This document shows, in pieces, positions 1 to 8,433 of a stretch of DNA of 15,136 nt. The DNA is from Bacilli bacterium (lineage in GTDB: Bacteria > Bacillota_I > Bacilli_A > RFN20 > CAG-826), in contig JAEDIE010000030.1 of assembly GCA_016296775.1 (NCBI GenBank), positions 1 to 15,136 of the forward strand. The letters run 5' to 3'. The translations under genes and the position numbers were made by a program. The first letter of the stretch is position 1, and each line of letters starts with the position of its first letter. The notes below the pieces were generated by a model. The model saw only the letters and a program-made list of their open reading frames with translations. It was not told where the DNA came from and made no database searches.

Positions 1-1225
1 TTGATGAATTTTCAAATTGCCATTTAGAAGCTCCTAAAACATCATAATAACTATTATCTGAAGCATAGACTGTCTTGTCTTCGTTCTCACTTACATTTTC
101 TAATGAACGAACTTGACCTTTTTTACCAGGATAATAATACATTGTACTTAAAATATGATTATCGCTACTTCCATAATAGTTATAATAGTAATTTATAGTA
201 ACTTTATTACCCCAAAGAGCATATAATATGACATTTTCAGAAGTAAAATTCTCTAATGAAGGATCAAACATTGTAGTTGGATCATCCTTAACAAATGTCC
301 ACCCCTTAAGATAATGTAAAACACTTGTATCACTATCATATAATGAAGATGGTAAATTCACTTCACTAGGAGAACTGGTAACAATATTGTATGATGCTAA
401 ATCACTAAAGTAATCAGAATGACCATTAGCATCAAAAGTAACACTAGACATAATTTTAGTACTAAAGTATCCACTTAATTCAATATTTCCATACCCAACA
501 CCATCTAAATCAGCACTAATTGTAGTAATTTCATTAGATGTATCATTATTATAATACCATCCATAAAAGAACAAACTTCCATCAGTTGGTTTAGATAAAG
601 CAATAGGTAAATCAGCTTCAGTAAACTCTAAAACGTTATTATTTGTATAATTTTCACTCATTTCTGAACCATCTCTATAATCAAGAGAATAAGTAATCGA
701 ATAGGTAGCAATACTATAGTTAGCATATAGATCAATTTCTGTTCCATCATTAACTTCAATTCCACTTGGTACTTCTCCATCACTAGAAGACAATCTCCAA
801 GAATTAAAGTGGTAGAATCTTTTAATAGGAGTATTTATTGAAAATGAGTTTAATGTAATAGTAACTCCTTTGACTATAGGGTAACTCTTTGTAATAATAT
901 CATCTATTGCTGTTTCATTAGTTACTACTCCTCCATTTAAATGGTATCTAATTGTATAACTTCCTAAATTTGAAGCTTTAATAAAATAATCAGTATTGCC
1001 TTCTGAAACATAAACAGTTTGTTGAAGATTTGTTTCAGCTAATGTTCCGTTATCATAAACCATTGCTGTAGCAGTTTCAGTAATTTCTGATGTTTTATTA
1101 AAAGTAAAACTAAGACCGCTTCTTGTTCCATATCCTTCTAAAGAAGTTACTGAAGTATTTGAAGTATCTTCATATAAATAGGAATAATCTATTTTTGAAC
1201 TCAATGTTTCAGTAAATCCACCAAT
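1..1225 (-). CDS. C-terminal part of a frameshifted large surface protein with InlB-type repeats, cut by the left window edge
   Basis: The minus strand stays open in one frame from a stop at 1295-1297 to the left edge, with no start codon at a sensible place. It reads as the continuation, in the -1 frame, of the gene whose frame closes with TGA at 1201-1203. Joining the frames near 1225 gives ...VDGDVR-IGGFTETLSSK..., a smooth junction. The product holds three InlB B-repeat/Flg_new-like units and the start of a fourth. They are recognised by a beta-strand start (YTIRYHLNGG, about 940-965; TYSITYSL, about 690-715; SSVTFDANG, about 430-455), a central W/Y-containing strand (FNSW, YGWYY, LKGWTF) and an end such as LYANY or LYALW. 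Such repeats act as extracellular stalk or adhesion modules in Gram-positive surface proteins. The residues are Ser/Thr/Asn/Tyr-rich and there is no membrane segment in the visible part. The true C-terminus and any anchor lie outside the window. Confidence 0.75.
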   Translation of the reverse strand, partial: MGGFTETLSSKIDYSYLYEDTSNTSVTSLEGYGTRSGLSFTFNKTSEITETATAMVYDNGTLAETNLQQTVYVSEGNTDYFIKASNLGSYTIRYHLNGGVVTNETAIDDIITKSYPIVKGVTITLNSFSINTPIKRFYHFNSWRLSSSDGEVPSGIEVNDGTEIDLYANYSIATYSITYSLDYRDGSEMSENYTNNNVLEFTEADLPIALSKPTDGSLFFYGWYYNNDTSNEITTISADLDGVGYGNIELSGYFSTKIMSSVTFDANGHSDYFSDLASYNIVTSSPSEVNLPSSLYDSDTSVLHYLKGWTFVKDDPTTMFDPSLENFTSENVILYALWGNKVTINYYYNYYGSSDNHILSTMYYYPGKKGQVRSLENVSENEDKTVYASDNSYYDVLGASKWQFENSS

Positions 1226-2538
1226 CGAACATCTCCATCCACAATAAATTTTGGAGCAGAAAGAGTAGGATAAACAACATTTCCATAAGCTGTATCAACA
1301 AATCCATCAGGATAAATAATAAACTGTGAACCAATACTTAATGAAGCATCACTTGCTACATATAAATAGCTTCCATTCATTAATTTCATAGGGTTAACAA
1401 ATGAATATGAACCATCATATAATCCAAGATGTAATCTATATGAGATTGGAAAAAAACAATCTTGTGTACTAACTGTGGTTGTACTGCTAATAATCTTAAT
1501 TGTTAATTTCATAACTCCACTACTAGCACCACCATGTATGTTTATATCTGTAAAATCAGTATAAACATTGTTCGTAGTATATAAATGACTCGATGATCTA
1601 TTTTTAGTTTCAACATAACTATTTTCAGTATTTAATGTAATAACACTTTCAGAATTTCCGATAATCTTAATATCTGTTGTGTTATGTTGAGCCTTAATTG
1701 TCGTAATAACAATATCAACATCCCCCGTATGTAAATCAGCATAACCAATTAGTGTAGATTTATATGAATATTTTGAATATGGCTTAATATTTGGCATATC
1801 ATAAACATTAAATGGAGTAATCCCACCTTCTTGATAAGCACCAGCAGTAGATGAACCACCTCTATAATCATAAATTACAAAAGGAGCATAAACTGTTCCA
1901 CTATTTACAAGAAATTGACTACCATTATCATATTCTTTTTCTTTAATATAGCCTAAACAATAAACATTACCAGTTGAAACAATAGAAGCATTTTTATCAA
2001 GGACAAATTCGCAATAATTACCGCTTGTATGACCACTTAAATTAATATTTTCACTTCCTAATATTCCCCCGATTTGAATGGTACCTTTATTAGTCAATTT
2101 AACATTTCTAGAAATTGTAACAGAATTTTTTCTATATGTAGATACTCTACTTGCGTTAGCATCAGCAAAGCTATTATTACCATCATCAAACCATTTAGAA
2201 GAATCATCACCACTTTGTCTACCATTCCATGTTTCTCCATCAAAAGGAAGACATAAAGTAACTCCAGGTTTTATTTCACAACTTTTTCTTATAGTAGGAT
2301 TTTTACCAGTATAGGTAAAAATTGTTTCTCCGCTATTAGCATTGCTTAATGCATCTTCAATTGTATAATATTGAACATTTGTTTTGTTATTGTAACAAAC
2401 AGGATCTAGCGTTATAGAATCGATACCAAAAGCATCATAAATATTCCACGAAGAAAAACCTAGTGATCCAAAAGAAAAGAAGAATGCACCTAGAAGAAAA
2501 ATATACTTAAAATATGTTAAAAACTTATGTTTATGCAT
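1201..2538 (-). CDS. GFSSW-signal surface protein, N-terminal part (truncated by frameshift)
   Basis: This open frame encodes 445 residues. A basic N-terminus (MHKHK) and a hydrophobic stretch (about 6-26) lead into GFSSW (27-31), the motif shared with the proteins at 2531-3208 and 13757-14476. Next comes a segment YYTIEDALSNANSGETIF (about 56-73), which fits the 'IEDAL..A.sGeTI' strand of repeat-built parallel beta proteins. After it run several hundred Asn/Ser/Thr-rich residues of likely beta-solenoid or Ig-like structure. The frame ends abruptly at TGA in ...VRLVDLLKH, while the -1 frame continues with InlB-type repeats, so the intact product would be at least about 850 residues. The start is supported by AGGAG five bases upstream. 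That site lies inside the end of the preceding gene, whose stop overlaps this start by 8 bases, so the two are probably translationally coupled. I infer a secreted or cell-wall-displayed structural or adhesive protein; no enzymatic motif is visible. Confidence 0.8.
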   Translation of the reverse strand: MHKHKFLTYFKYIFLLGAFFFSFGSLGFSSWNIYDAFGIDSITLDPVCYNNKTNVQYYTIEDALSNANSGETIFTYTGKNPTIRKSCEIKPGVTLCLPFDGETWNGRQSGDDSSKWFDDGNNSFADANASRVSTYRKNSVTISRNVKLTNKGTIQIGGILGSENINLSGHTSGNYCEFVLDKNASIVSTGNVYCLGYIKEKEYDNGSQFLVNSGTVYAPFVIYDYRGGSSTAGAYQEGGITPFNVYDMPNIKPYSKYSYKSTLIGYADLHTGDVDIVITTIKAQHNTTDIKIIGNSESVITLNTENSYVETKNRSSSHLYTTNNVYTDFTDINIHGGASSGVMKLTIKIISSTTTVSTQDCFFPISYRLHLGLYDGSYSFVNPMKLMNGSYLYVASDASLSIGSQFIIYPDGFVDTAYGNVVYPTLSAPKFIVDGDVRLVDLLKH

Positions 2539-3208
2539 TTTCTTCTCCTAAAGATAAATACAAAACCATCTTTGCATTATTACTAGATGTAGATAAATAA
2601 CTATAGATTCTAGAATAAGCAGCTGAACTACTAGCTTTTAAAGAATATGTTAATGTCAAATAAATTTCACCTGTGTCGCTAGATAGAGATCCAAAATCGG
2701 CAAGAAGATGTTTACTAGTCCATTTAGAATTTTCACTATCACTACTAGCTGTTGCACTAATATCAGATTTTAAATAATTTACGATAACTGTAGGAAGAAC
2801 AAAGTTAGACGTATTTCCATTATTTCCTTCTAAAGCTAAACTTGGGATTAAATATATATTTTCTGAATGTAATTTAGCTTTTGTAGCAGCTAAATTAACT
2901 TTTAAATAAAATTCAATAGTTCCAGAAGTTTGATAACTTGGAGTGCTTGAAGAGCTAGAAGAAGAATTAATAAAACCAGTAGAACAATAATATAAAGGAA
3001 TGAATCCACCATTATCTTTACTTTCATCAATTGTAATACAATCAGTAAAATCACCAAATTTACCAACCTCGACATCGATGATTCCATTATCTCCTTTTAC
3101 TCCCCCCCCCTCAATCAACCACGACGAAAAACCAATCGAAGCAGCACTAGCTACGAGTAAAGAAGAAATAAGGATAGTATTTGCAATTCTTCGATTAGTA
3201 AATTTCAT
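2531..3208 (-). CDS. GFSSW-signal secreted protein with poly-G tract
   Basis: The product is 225 residues. It has a basic N-terminus (MKFTNRR), a hydrophobic segment (about 9-25) and the sequence SIGFSSW ending at residue 30. This matches the signal ends of the proteins at 13757-14476 and 1201-2538 and resembles SipW-type export signals. Directly after it, residues 33-36 (EGGG) are encoded by nine consecutive G residues (3102-3110), in an otherwise very AT-rich gene. The rest is Ser/Thr/Asn-rich, with a seven-serine run (about 81-87), alternating beta-strand patterns such as GTIEFYLKVNL and EIYLTLTYSL, and two cysteines. The mature part has no membrane span. AAGGA six bases upstream supports the start, and the stop overlaps the start of the next gene, so the two are probably co-translated. 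The family is not recognised beyond the signal. By signal and context it is a candidate small structural surface protein exported with the TasA/CalY-like proteins upstream. With the present G count it is in frame and complete. Confidence 0.85.
   Translation of the reverse strand: MKFTNRRIANTILISSLLVASAASIGFSSWLIEGGGVKGDNGIIDVEVGKFGDFTDCITIDESKDNGGFIPLYYCSTGFINSSSSSSSTPSYQTSGTIEFYLKVNLAATKAKLHSENIYLIPSLALEGNNGNTSNFVLPTVIVNYLKSDISATASSDSENSKWTSKHLLADFGSLSSDTGEIYLTLTYSLKASSSAAYSRIYSYLSTSSNNAKMVLYLSLGEENA
3102..3110 (-). repeat. Homopolymeric tract of nine G (coding strand) in the start of the GFSSW protein gene
   Basis: The plus strand shows nine consecutive C at 3102-3110, read as G on the coding strand within ATT GAG GGG GGG GGA GTA. 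No comparable G or C run was seen elsewhere in the window. The tract sits about 100 bases after the start codon, just past the signal sequence. Gain or loss of one base would therefore shift the frame and abolish the mature protein. This is the usual design of a slipped-strand phase-variable gene. Confidence 0.85.
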
Positions 3209-3233
3209 ATTTATTCCTTATATAAATATATAA

Positions 3234-3257
3234 TAATATCTAATATATTAGATATTA
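3234..3257. repeat. Perfect 24-base palindrome spanning the stop codon of the lipoprotein gene
   Basis: The sequence TAATATCTAATA followed by TATTAGATATTA reads identically on both strands. It covers the last codons and TAA stop (3248-3250) of the lipoprotein gene and part of the gap before the next gene. The transcript could form a 10-bp or longer AU hairpin, but no U-tract follows on the coding strand, so a classical intrinsic terminator is unlikely. It could protect or define an mRNA end between the two genes, or be a protein-binding palindrome. Chance formation in AT-rich DNA is possible but less likely at this length. Confidence 0.6.
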
Positions 3258-4378
3258 GCCTCCCACCAAGCATAAACAGTAAGTTGTTTTTTATTAATAG
3301 GAGTTAAATCAGTAAGCTTTCCAGCATTAACATTATAAGTAGGAGTTGTATACCATCCTAAAAATGTATGGTCTTCATAAATAGGAGTAGGAATATCACT
3401 TAAATCAATAGGTGTACCCTTAATTGTTGAAGCAAAAGCCATGGTTGAAGAATCAAAGAATGTTCCACCATTAGGATTAAATAAAACTGTAGCATATTCA
3501 GTAACACTAGATGTTGATTCTCCTTTCATTGAGAATTGATATTCCCAAGTAGTAGAATCTACCTTATAGTAAACATTACCATTTGTAATATTTAAATAGA
3601 AATCTCCAACCTTTCCTAATGTTGAAAAAGGATCGCTAGCTCCTCTATACCAAACAGTTGATTTAGGACGAGGAATATAGATTGAATCACTTCTATTGGT
3701 GACGTATCCATCACTATAAGTAACAACTAAGCAATAGTTATTTTCATCGCTATATTCTTCACTATATGTAACAGAAACAATGCTAACTCCATCGCTTCCA
3801 TCTTGAATTTCAAATACTTGAGGAGGCATTGTATCATCACTAAATATAACTGTAATAGTTGTAATTTTTGTTAAAGGATCATAAGAAGGAATAATCGCTT
3901 TAATTCCATTACCATCTTTTCCTTTAGGAATAATAATTGGTTCACCTACACTTTCATCAGTATATACAAATTGAATAGATATATCCCCATTTTCAAGAGT
4001 ATCAATATTAACTTCTTTAATACCCTTTCCATCATCTCCTTTTTCTCCAAAAGGAATCGAAAGAATGGTATCTTCAATTGTTTCATCAGTATATTCTATT
4101 GTAATAACTACTCTATTTTCTTCATAAACTGGAGTTACTTTTTTAATTCCTACTCCATTATCTCCACTTATTCCTTTAGGAATAGAAATTGTTAAAGGTT
4201 CAACTTCTTCACTAGAAAAAACAATAGTTAAAAGAGTATTTCCAGTAGTTGGATCAACACTAACTGAGTGAGAAGCAATAACATATCCATCATCGCCAAA
4301 AAATGATGAACATGAAGCTAAACTTGTTGAAAGTAAAGCTAAGCTAAGTAAGGAAACAATTTTAAATCTATTCTTCAT
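3248..4378 (-). CDS. Lipoprotein with GDxGxGI tandem repeats and a C-terminal InlB-type repeat
   Basis: From the start chosen here the product has 376 residues. A lipoprotein signal (MKNRFKIVSLL...) ends in the lipobox LASC, with Cys23 as the acylated residue, so the protein should be tethered to the outer face of the membrane. Residues about 28-238 hold four or five tandem units of about 40-46 residues. Each has a glycine-rich turn such as GDNGVGI, GDDGKGI or GKDGNGI, then two beta strands with (I/V)(E/F)(Y/F)(T/S)D and a closing IP. This resembles the short collagen-like segments that link beta modules in bacterial surface proteins. Residues 241-286 carry a WYRG...GDFYLN...GxVYYK...W element often seen beside such repeats. 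Residues 297-372 form an InlB B-repeat/Flg_new unit (TVLFNPNGG ... FLGWYTTP ... VYAWW). The AAGGAGG at 4388-4394 lies 9 bases before ATG 4378 but directly abuts the upstream ATG at 4387, so 4378 is the better start. It overlaps the preceding gene by 11 bases. Confidence 0.88.
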   Translation of the reverse strand: MKNRFKIVSLLSLALLSTSLASCSSFFGDDGYVIASHSVSVDPTTGNTLLTIVFSSEEVEPLTISIPKGISGDNGVGIKKVTPVYEENRVVITIEYTDETIEDTILSIPFGEKGDDGKGIKEVNIDTLENGDISIQFVYTDESVGEPIIIPKGKDGNGIKAIIPSYDPLTKITTITVIFSDDTMPPQVFEIQDGSDGVSIVSVTYSEEYSDENNYCLVVTYSDGYVTNRSDSIYIPRPKSTVWYRGASDPFSTLGKVGDFYLNITNGNVYYKVDSTTWEYQFSMKGESTSSVTEYATVLFNPNGGTFFDSSTMAFASTIKGTPIDLSDIPTPIYEDHTFLGWYTTPTYNVNAGKLTDLTPINKKQLTVYAWWEANI

Positions 4379-6824
4379 AAGTAACATCCTCCTTAATGTT
4401 ATTCTTTAAATCATCGATTGTAGGTACTTTATTTAATAAAGTAGGATTAGTTTCTACATCATTTGTTACAAATTTAAATGGATGGAAACCAGTAGCAAGA
4501 GAAACACATTTAGCAAGTATCGTTAAGAATTGACCTAAATCTGAGGTAATATTTGTTGTAAATGTAAGTTCACTTACATCTACAACAATTTCTTCGCTAA
4601 ATGTATTCTCATTTGTTGTTATATTGTTATTTACTTTTGATAAATTAAGTCCTCCTCCATAATAAGCTAAAGGAGTATTTATATAGTTAGTGTTATTTTC
4701 ACTAACTATATAGTTCTTTTCAATACATAAGTTCTTTAATATCTTTTTCATTGGGAAGAAATCATCAATACCAATTTCATTTCTATTTAATGCTTTAGAT
4801 ATATTTTCTTCAACTAAACTTGAAGCGTCGATCTTATCAGGATCTTTATAATCATAAAATTTAGTTTTACCTTCAAGATTTACAATTATTGGGAAAGAAG
4901 TTCCTCCAACATTTTTAGGAGCAACTGCGTCAAACATATCAAGCAACTCTAAAAGTAAAGAAGGATAACCATTATATAAATATGGACCATTGAATGAAGA
5001 TTCAAGGGCGATAGAAAATATTCCTGAATTATAGAAAGATGAATTATTAAATGTTACTTCTCCATCATAATTAATAGTTGAATCTTCATTGATAATTCCC
5101 AGAACATTATCTAATCCATTACCTAAAGTTCTTAATATATTCATATCTAACGAAGATGTATCATTCATCAAGACATCACTTAAAATAGTATCACTTACAA
5201 CTTTTCCTTCATTAGACGCTTTATCAACATTAGTTTCATAAAAATGAATAAAGTTATCAACAATATCACTTTCTTTATATGTAAGTGATATTGTTTTAGT
5301 AGTATCTACTTTATTCATTTTGTTACTACCTAACTTTGCTAAAAATTCTTCTCCAGTATGAAGAATACAATTATCAATAAGTAATTGGTTAGTAGAAAAA
5401 GCTCTTAAAACATTTTTACCATGGCTTAAAACACTATTTTTAACAATATTATTGTTTCCACTTACTTCTAAAACTGTACCAGTATAATAAAGGTTATACA
5501 TATTATCAATATTATTAGTATTTCTTAACTTAACATCGTTGATTGTTAAGTTATTTCCATCTAAATATAATCCAATATTATCTTGACCAAAAGCTTTAAC
5601 AATTGGTATGTCATCAAGCGAACCAATTGTAACAAGAGGTAAAGGACCAAAGAAATAATCTTTTTCTTTACTTGGAGTAAGTTTTTGAGTTTCACTGCTT
5701 ATACTACCATTATTAGGATAACATAAGTTATTCATATTAATAGTAAAGCCATTTCCATATAAATCTTTAGTTAAGTGGATTCCACATTTAATAATAGGTT
5801 CAAAAACTTTATATCCACTAGCTCCTTTTTTTGCTTCATTATATGTATCAATATATGTTTTGTTATAAGTTGTTGTAAAAGTATATAATTCTTTTTCAAA
5901 ACTAAATGATTTAGTTTTGAAATCATAATTACCAAATAACTTGGTATTTTCTTTTAAATAAGAATTAATATATTCTCCACTCTCATTAGTTTTAAAGGTT
6001 GAAGCTAAACTTTCAAGGTTAGTTTGAAGCACAATCCTTTCACCTTTACTAGAAAAGTTAGTACACATCAATAAATCATTATAAGAATAAACATTAACTC
6101 CATCTTCAACAACATTAAAAGTATATTTATTTGATAAATATTCTACTTCTTTAGAAGCAAATTCAACATAAGCTTCGCCACTTCCAATAATCTTAACTTT
6201 ATTAAATTCATCGACATATACATTGCTAGAACAAGACTTAAAAACTACTTCATCACTACTTGTTTCATCACTTAAAACATCAAAAGTAAGTTCAAATTCA
6301 GCTTGTTTTGTTTCGTATTTATCAACTTCAAGATTAGTATACTTTAAGTCATATTCTCCATAATATGTAGTTGAATCAATATTACTCAAAGAAGGGGCTT
6401 TCTTTGTATTTATAATAATAGTTCCATTTTCATATATAACTGCTTTAAATGATTTTTGATGAGTACCACGAACGTTACTTACAATTACTTCACATTCTCC
6501 TTCCTTTAAAGGAACAAAATAAAACTTCTCATTTTCTTCTTCAATTTTAGCAACTGGATCAGATGTATTCGTATTTACTTTCCATATAAGTTCTTTACTT
6601 CCACTTGCTAAAATTAATGAAGGATCGTTTATTACTACACTTGCGTTAAGTTCATAACGAGTAGAATATCCATTTAACTTAAATCCTTCTACTCCTTTAT
6701 AAGGAAGTAAAATATCGTCAATATCACTAGCAACAGTATTATTTAATACCATTACTGAAACAAAGGTTAATAAACCAATTATAAATGGAATAACAAGTAA
6801 AATAGGTAATGTTTTCTTTTTCAT
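4368..6824 (-). CDS. Large membrane-anchored surface protein with Ig-like and beta-helix-like regions
   Basis: The product has 818 residues. An N-terminal MKKK plus hydrophobic segment (about 6-28) is followed by LNNTVASD. It lacks GF[AS]SW and a lipobox, so it may be an uncleaved anchor or an ordinary signal. Residues about 45-130 and 170-240 look like Ig-like domains, ending in patterns such as EGECEVIVSNVRG and GSGEAYVEFAS that recall BIG2-type folds. Residues about 345-495 carry short repeats typical of right-handed parallel beta helices: NGFTINMNNL, GLYLDGNNLTINDVKLRN, GNNNIVKNSVL, NQLLIDNCIL. The region after 600 has no recognised motif. Beta-helix proteins can be glycan-active or purely structural; no catalytic residues could be assigned. 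GGAGGT lies nine bases before the start, and the ABC permease gene ends only two bases upstream. A functional link to that transporter is inferred from this spacing. The exact family is not recognised. Confidence 0.82.
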   Translation of the reverse strand: MKKKTLPILLVIPFIIGLLTFVSVMVLNNTVASDIDDILLPYKGVEGFKLNGYSTRYELNASVVINDPSLILASGSKELIWKVNTNTSDPVAKIEEENEKFYFVPLKEGECEVIVSNVRGTHQKSFKAVIYENGTIIINTKKAPSLSNIDSTTYYGEYDLKYTNLEVDKYETKQAEFELTFDVLSDETSSDEVVFKSCSSNVYVDEFNKVKIIGSGEAYVEFASKEVEYLSNKYTFNVVEDGVNVYSYNDLLMCTNFSSKGERIVLQTNLESLASTFKTNESGEYINSYLKENTKLFGNYDFKTKSFSFEKELYTFTTTYNKTYIDTYNEAKKGASGYKVFEPIIKCGIHLTKDLYGNGFTINMNNLCYPNNGSISSETQKLTPSKEKDYFFGPLPLVTIGSLDDIPIVKAFGQDNIGLYLDGNNLTINDVKLRNTNNIDNMYNLYYTGTVLEVSGNNNIVKNSVLSHGKNVLRAFSTNQLLIDNCILHTGEEFLAKLGSNKMNKVDTTKTISLTYKESDIVDNFIHFYETNVDKASNEGKVVSDTILSDVLMNDTSSLDMNILRTLGNGLDNVLGIINEDSTINYDGEVTFNNSSFYNSGIFSIALESSFNGPYLYNGYPSLLLELLDMFDAVAPKNVGGTSFPIIVNLEGKTKFYDYKDPDKIDASSLVEENISKALNRNEIGIDDFFPMKKILKNLCIEKNYIVSENNTNYINTPLAYYGGGLNLSKVNNNITTNENTFSEEIVVDVSELTFTTNITSDLGQFLTILAKCVSLATGFHPFKFVTNDVETNPTLLNKVPTIDDLKNNIKEDVTYEE
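4388..4394 (-). promoter_or_regulatory. Ribosome binding site that fixes the lipoprotein start at 4378
   Basis: The coding strand reads AAGGAGG, then nine bases, then ATG AAG AAT. An alternative ATG at 4385-4387 follows the site with no spacer, which is too close for initiation. The second ATG also gives a normal lipoprotein N-terminus (MKNRFK). The site lies inside the end of the 818-residue gene upstream, consistent with coupled translation. Confidence 0.8.
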
Positions 6825-6826
6825 AA

Positions 6827-8431
6827 TTAACTTACCTCCATTTGTTTAAAAGCTTTACTATATTTAGTTTTACATTTAATTATTAAAGGTAAAACTAAAA
6901 GTAAAGATAAAATAATTTCAAGTAGATATATTAAAGCAATATGAACTTTAATAAAACCTAAAAGAAAATGAACTACAAGTAAAATAAGAGGGAAAATAGT
7001 AGCAATTAAACCATTTAAATAACTTAATTTATTTTTTCTACTACCCTTATCTAACATATCTAAATATGTCCCAAATACATTGTTGAATAATGTTAATATT
7101 AAACCAATTATGATAGTCATAAAGAAAGTTGTAACATTTATGTTTTTAGATATAACTAAAACAAAAGAAGAAACAATTAAACTAAATGAAGAAAGAATTA
7201 AAGGAATTAACATTTTAGCAATCAAAGTTAATTTAACACTTACAGGAATATATTTAACAATTTGGATACATTTTTCTTCTCTAGAGAAACTCATAGAAGC
7301 ACTAACATTAATAATTGAAGAGAAAAGAAGAACGATACACATATTAATTCCTTCTAAAACTTCAGGGAAAATATTTGTATAAAATCTAAGGTTTGTATAC
7401 ATAATTAAATTCATACTTGAAATTACTACATAACTTAAAAATGGAGCCATTATTAAAAGAGCAGTATAAGAAAAGATATATGTTGAATCTTTAAATAATA
7501 AATCACACTCTTTCTTTAATAAAGCTTTAAAAGGAGATAATAATTTAATATTACTATTTTTATTCTTTCTACTAAGAGAAATATTTCTTTGATTCAATAA
7601 TTTAAAGAAGTAGGTTGAAAGTATTCCACCTAAAGAAAGAGTTACTAATATTAAACCTAAAATTATACATATATTTGGTAAAATATTTTCTTTAGAAACA
7701 ATTAAAGATGTAAAGTTATTAACTGGAACTAAATATTTTACCAAATTATGTAATGATTCAATAAAGCTAGGAGAAAAAACTCCTCCAATTGAAGAATCAT
7801 TTAAAGCTGTTAAAAATAAATTTAAGACAAATTGATATATAAAACAAAGAACAATAACAATAACACTTGCTAAAATAAATTGAACAATATCATTAGATTT
7901 AACTAGTTTATATATAAATTCATATGGAGTTACAAAAATTAAAGCTACTCCAACGTTAAATGCACTAATAATAAATGGATATATAATACTAGCTACATAA
8001 AAATAAGGCATAAAGAAGCGAGATGAAGCAAATGTAATAAGTAAAGGAGTAGATATTATTAAATTTAATATTACATCTTTAACATATACGTAAGTCATCT
8101 TAGAAAATACGATTGTAGAAGGAGATATTGGAAGAGGAGAAAGTAATCTAGCATCTTCTTTATCAAAAATGATCTTTCTAGCACTCATTAAAGAAGAAAC
8201 AATACCTACAATACTCATTAAAAGTAGGAAAAGTACTAAGAAATCATATGTTCCATAACTAGAATAAGTTGTAATTTTTTTATCAAGTGATTTAAAGATA
8301 AATACTTCTAAAGTAATTAAAAGTGCAACAAAAACTAGTCTTAAAAGCAACTTTAAAACTTTGATTCCAATTTTAGAATCATAATTAGTATATTCTTTTT
8401 TAAACTCTTTATAGACTAGTTCAATTAACAT
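6827..8431 (-). CDS. ABC-2 type transporter permease, about 12 membrane helices
   Basis: The 534-residue protein is dominated by hydrophobic segments, roughly at 25-45, 62-82, 120-137, 143-168, 182-210, 252-276, 318-340, 362-380, 405-427, 434-452, 472-494 and 497-518. It appears to be two similar halves. Each carries a cytoplasmic coupling-type segment between early helices: KEDARLLSPLPISPSTIVFSK (91-111) and, in the second half, REEKCIQIVKYIPVSVKL (384-401). The 'LLSPLPIS' wording is typical of ABC-2 permeases of about 500-550 residues in Bacillota whose substrates are mostly unknown. The two-base gap to the upstream ATPase gene and the shared reading direction make that ATPase its partner. 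GGAGGA precedes the start by 11 bases. The substrate cannot be told from sequence; the neighbours suggest a role at the cell surface, but lipid or peptide export is equally possible. Confidence 0.9.
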   Translation of the reverse strand: MLIELVYKEFKKEYTNYDSKIGIKVLKLLLRLVFVALLITLEVFIFKSLDKKITTYSSYGTYDFLVLFLLLMSIVGIVSSLMSARKIIFDKEDARLLSPLPISPSTIVFSKMTYVYVKDVILNLIISTPLLITFASSRFFMPYFYVASIIYPFIISAFNVGVALIFVTPYEFIYKLVKSNDIVQFILASVIVIVLCFIYQFVLNLFLTALNDSSIGGVFSPSFIESLHNLVKYLVPVNNFTSLIVSKENILPNICIILGLILVTLSLGGILSTYFFKLLNQRNISLSRKNKNSNIKLLSPFKALLKKECDLLFKDSTYIFSYTALLIMAPFLSYVVISSMNLIMYTNLRFYTNIFPEVLEGINMCIVLLFSSIINVSASMSFSREEKCIQIVKYIPVSVKLTLIAKMLIPLILSSFSLIVSSFVLVISKNINVTTFFMTIIIGLILTLFNNVFGTYLDMLDKGSRKNKLSYLNGLIATIFPLILLVVHFLLGFIKVHIALIYLLEIILSLLLVLPLIIKCKTKYSKAFKQMEVS

Positions 8432-8433
8432 TA

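Noticed and set aside
1201..1203. TGA read as tryptophan (genetic code 4) to bridge the broken surface gene
   Set aside because: Reading through the TGA meets TAG three codons later, the repeats are in another frame, and tryptophans throughout the window are TGG.
1201..1240. Programmed -1 ribosomal frameshift
   Set aside because: No slippery heptamer and no evident stem or pseudoknot follows the junction; a mutation or an assembly error is simpler.
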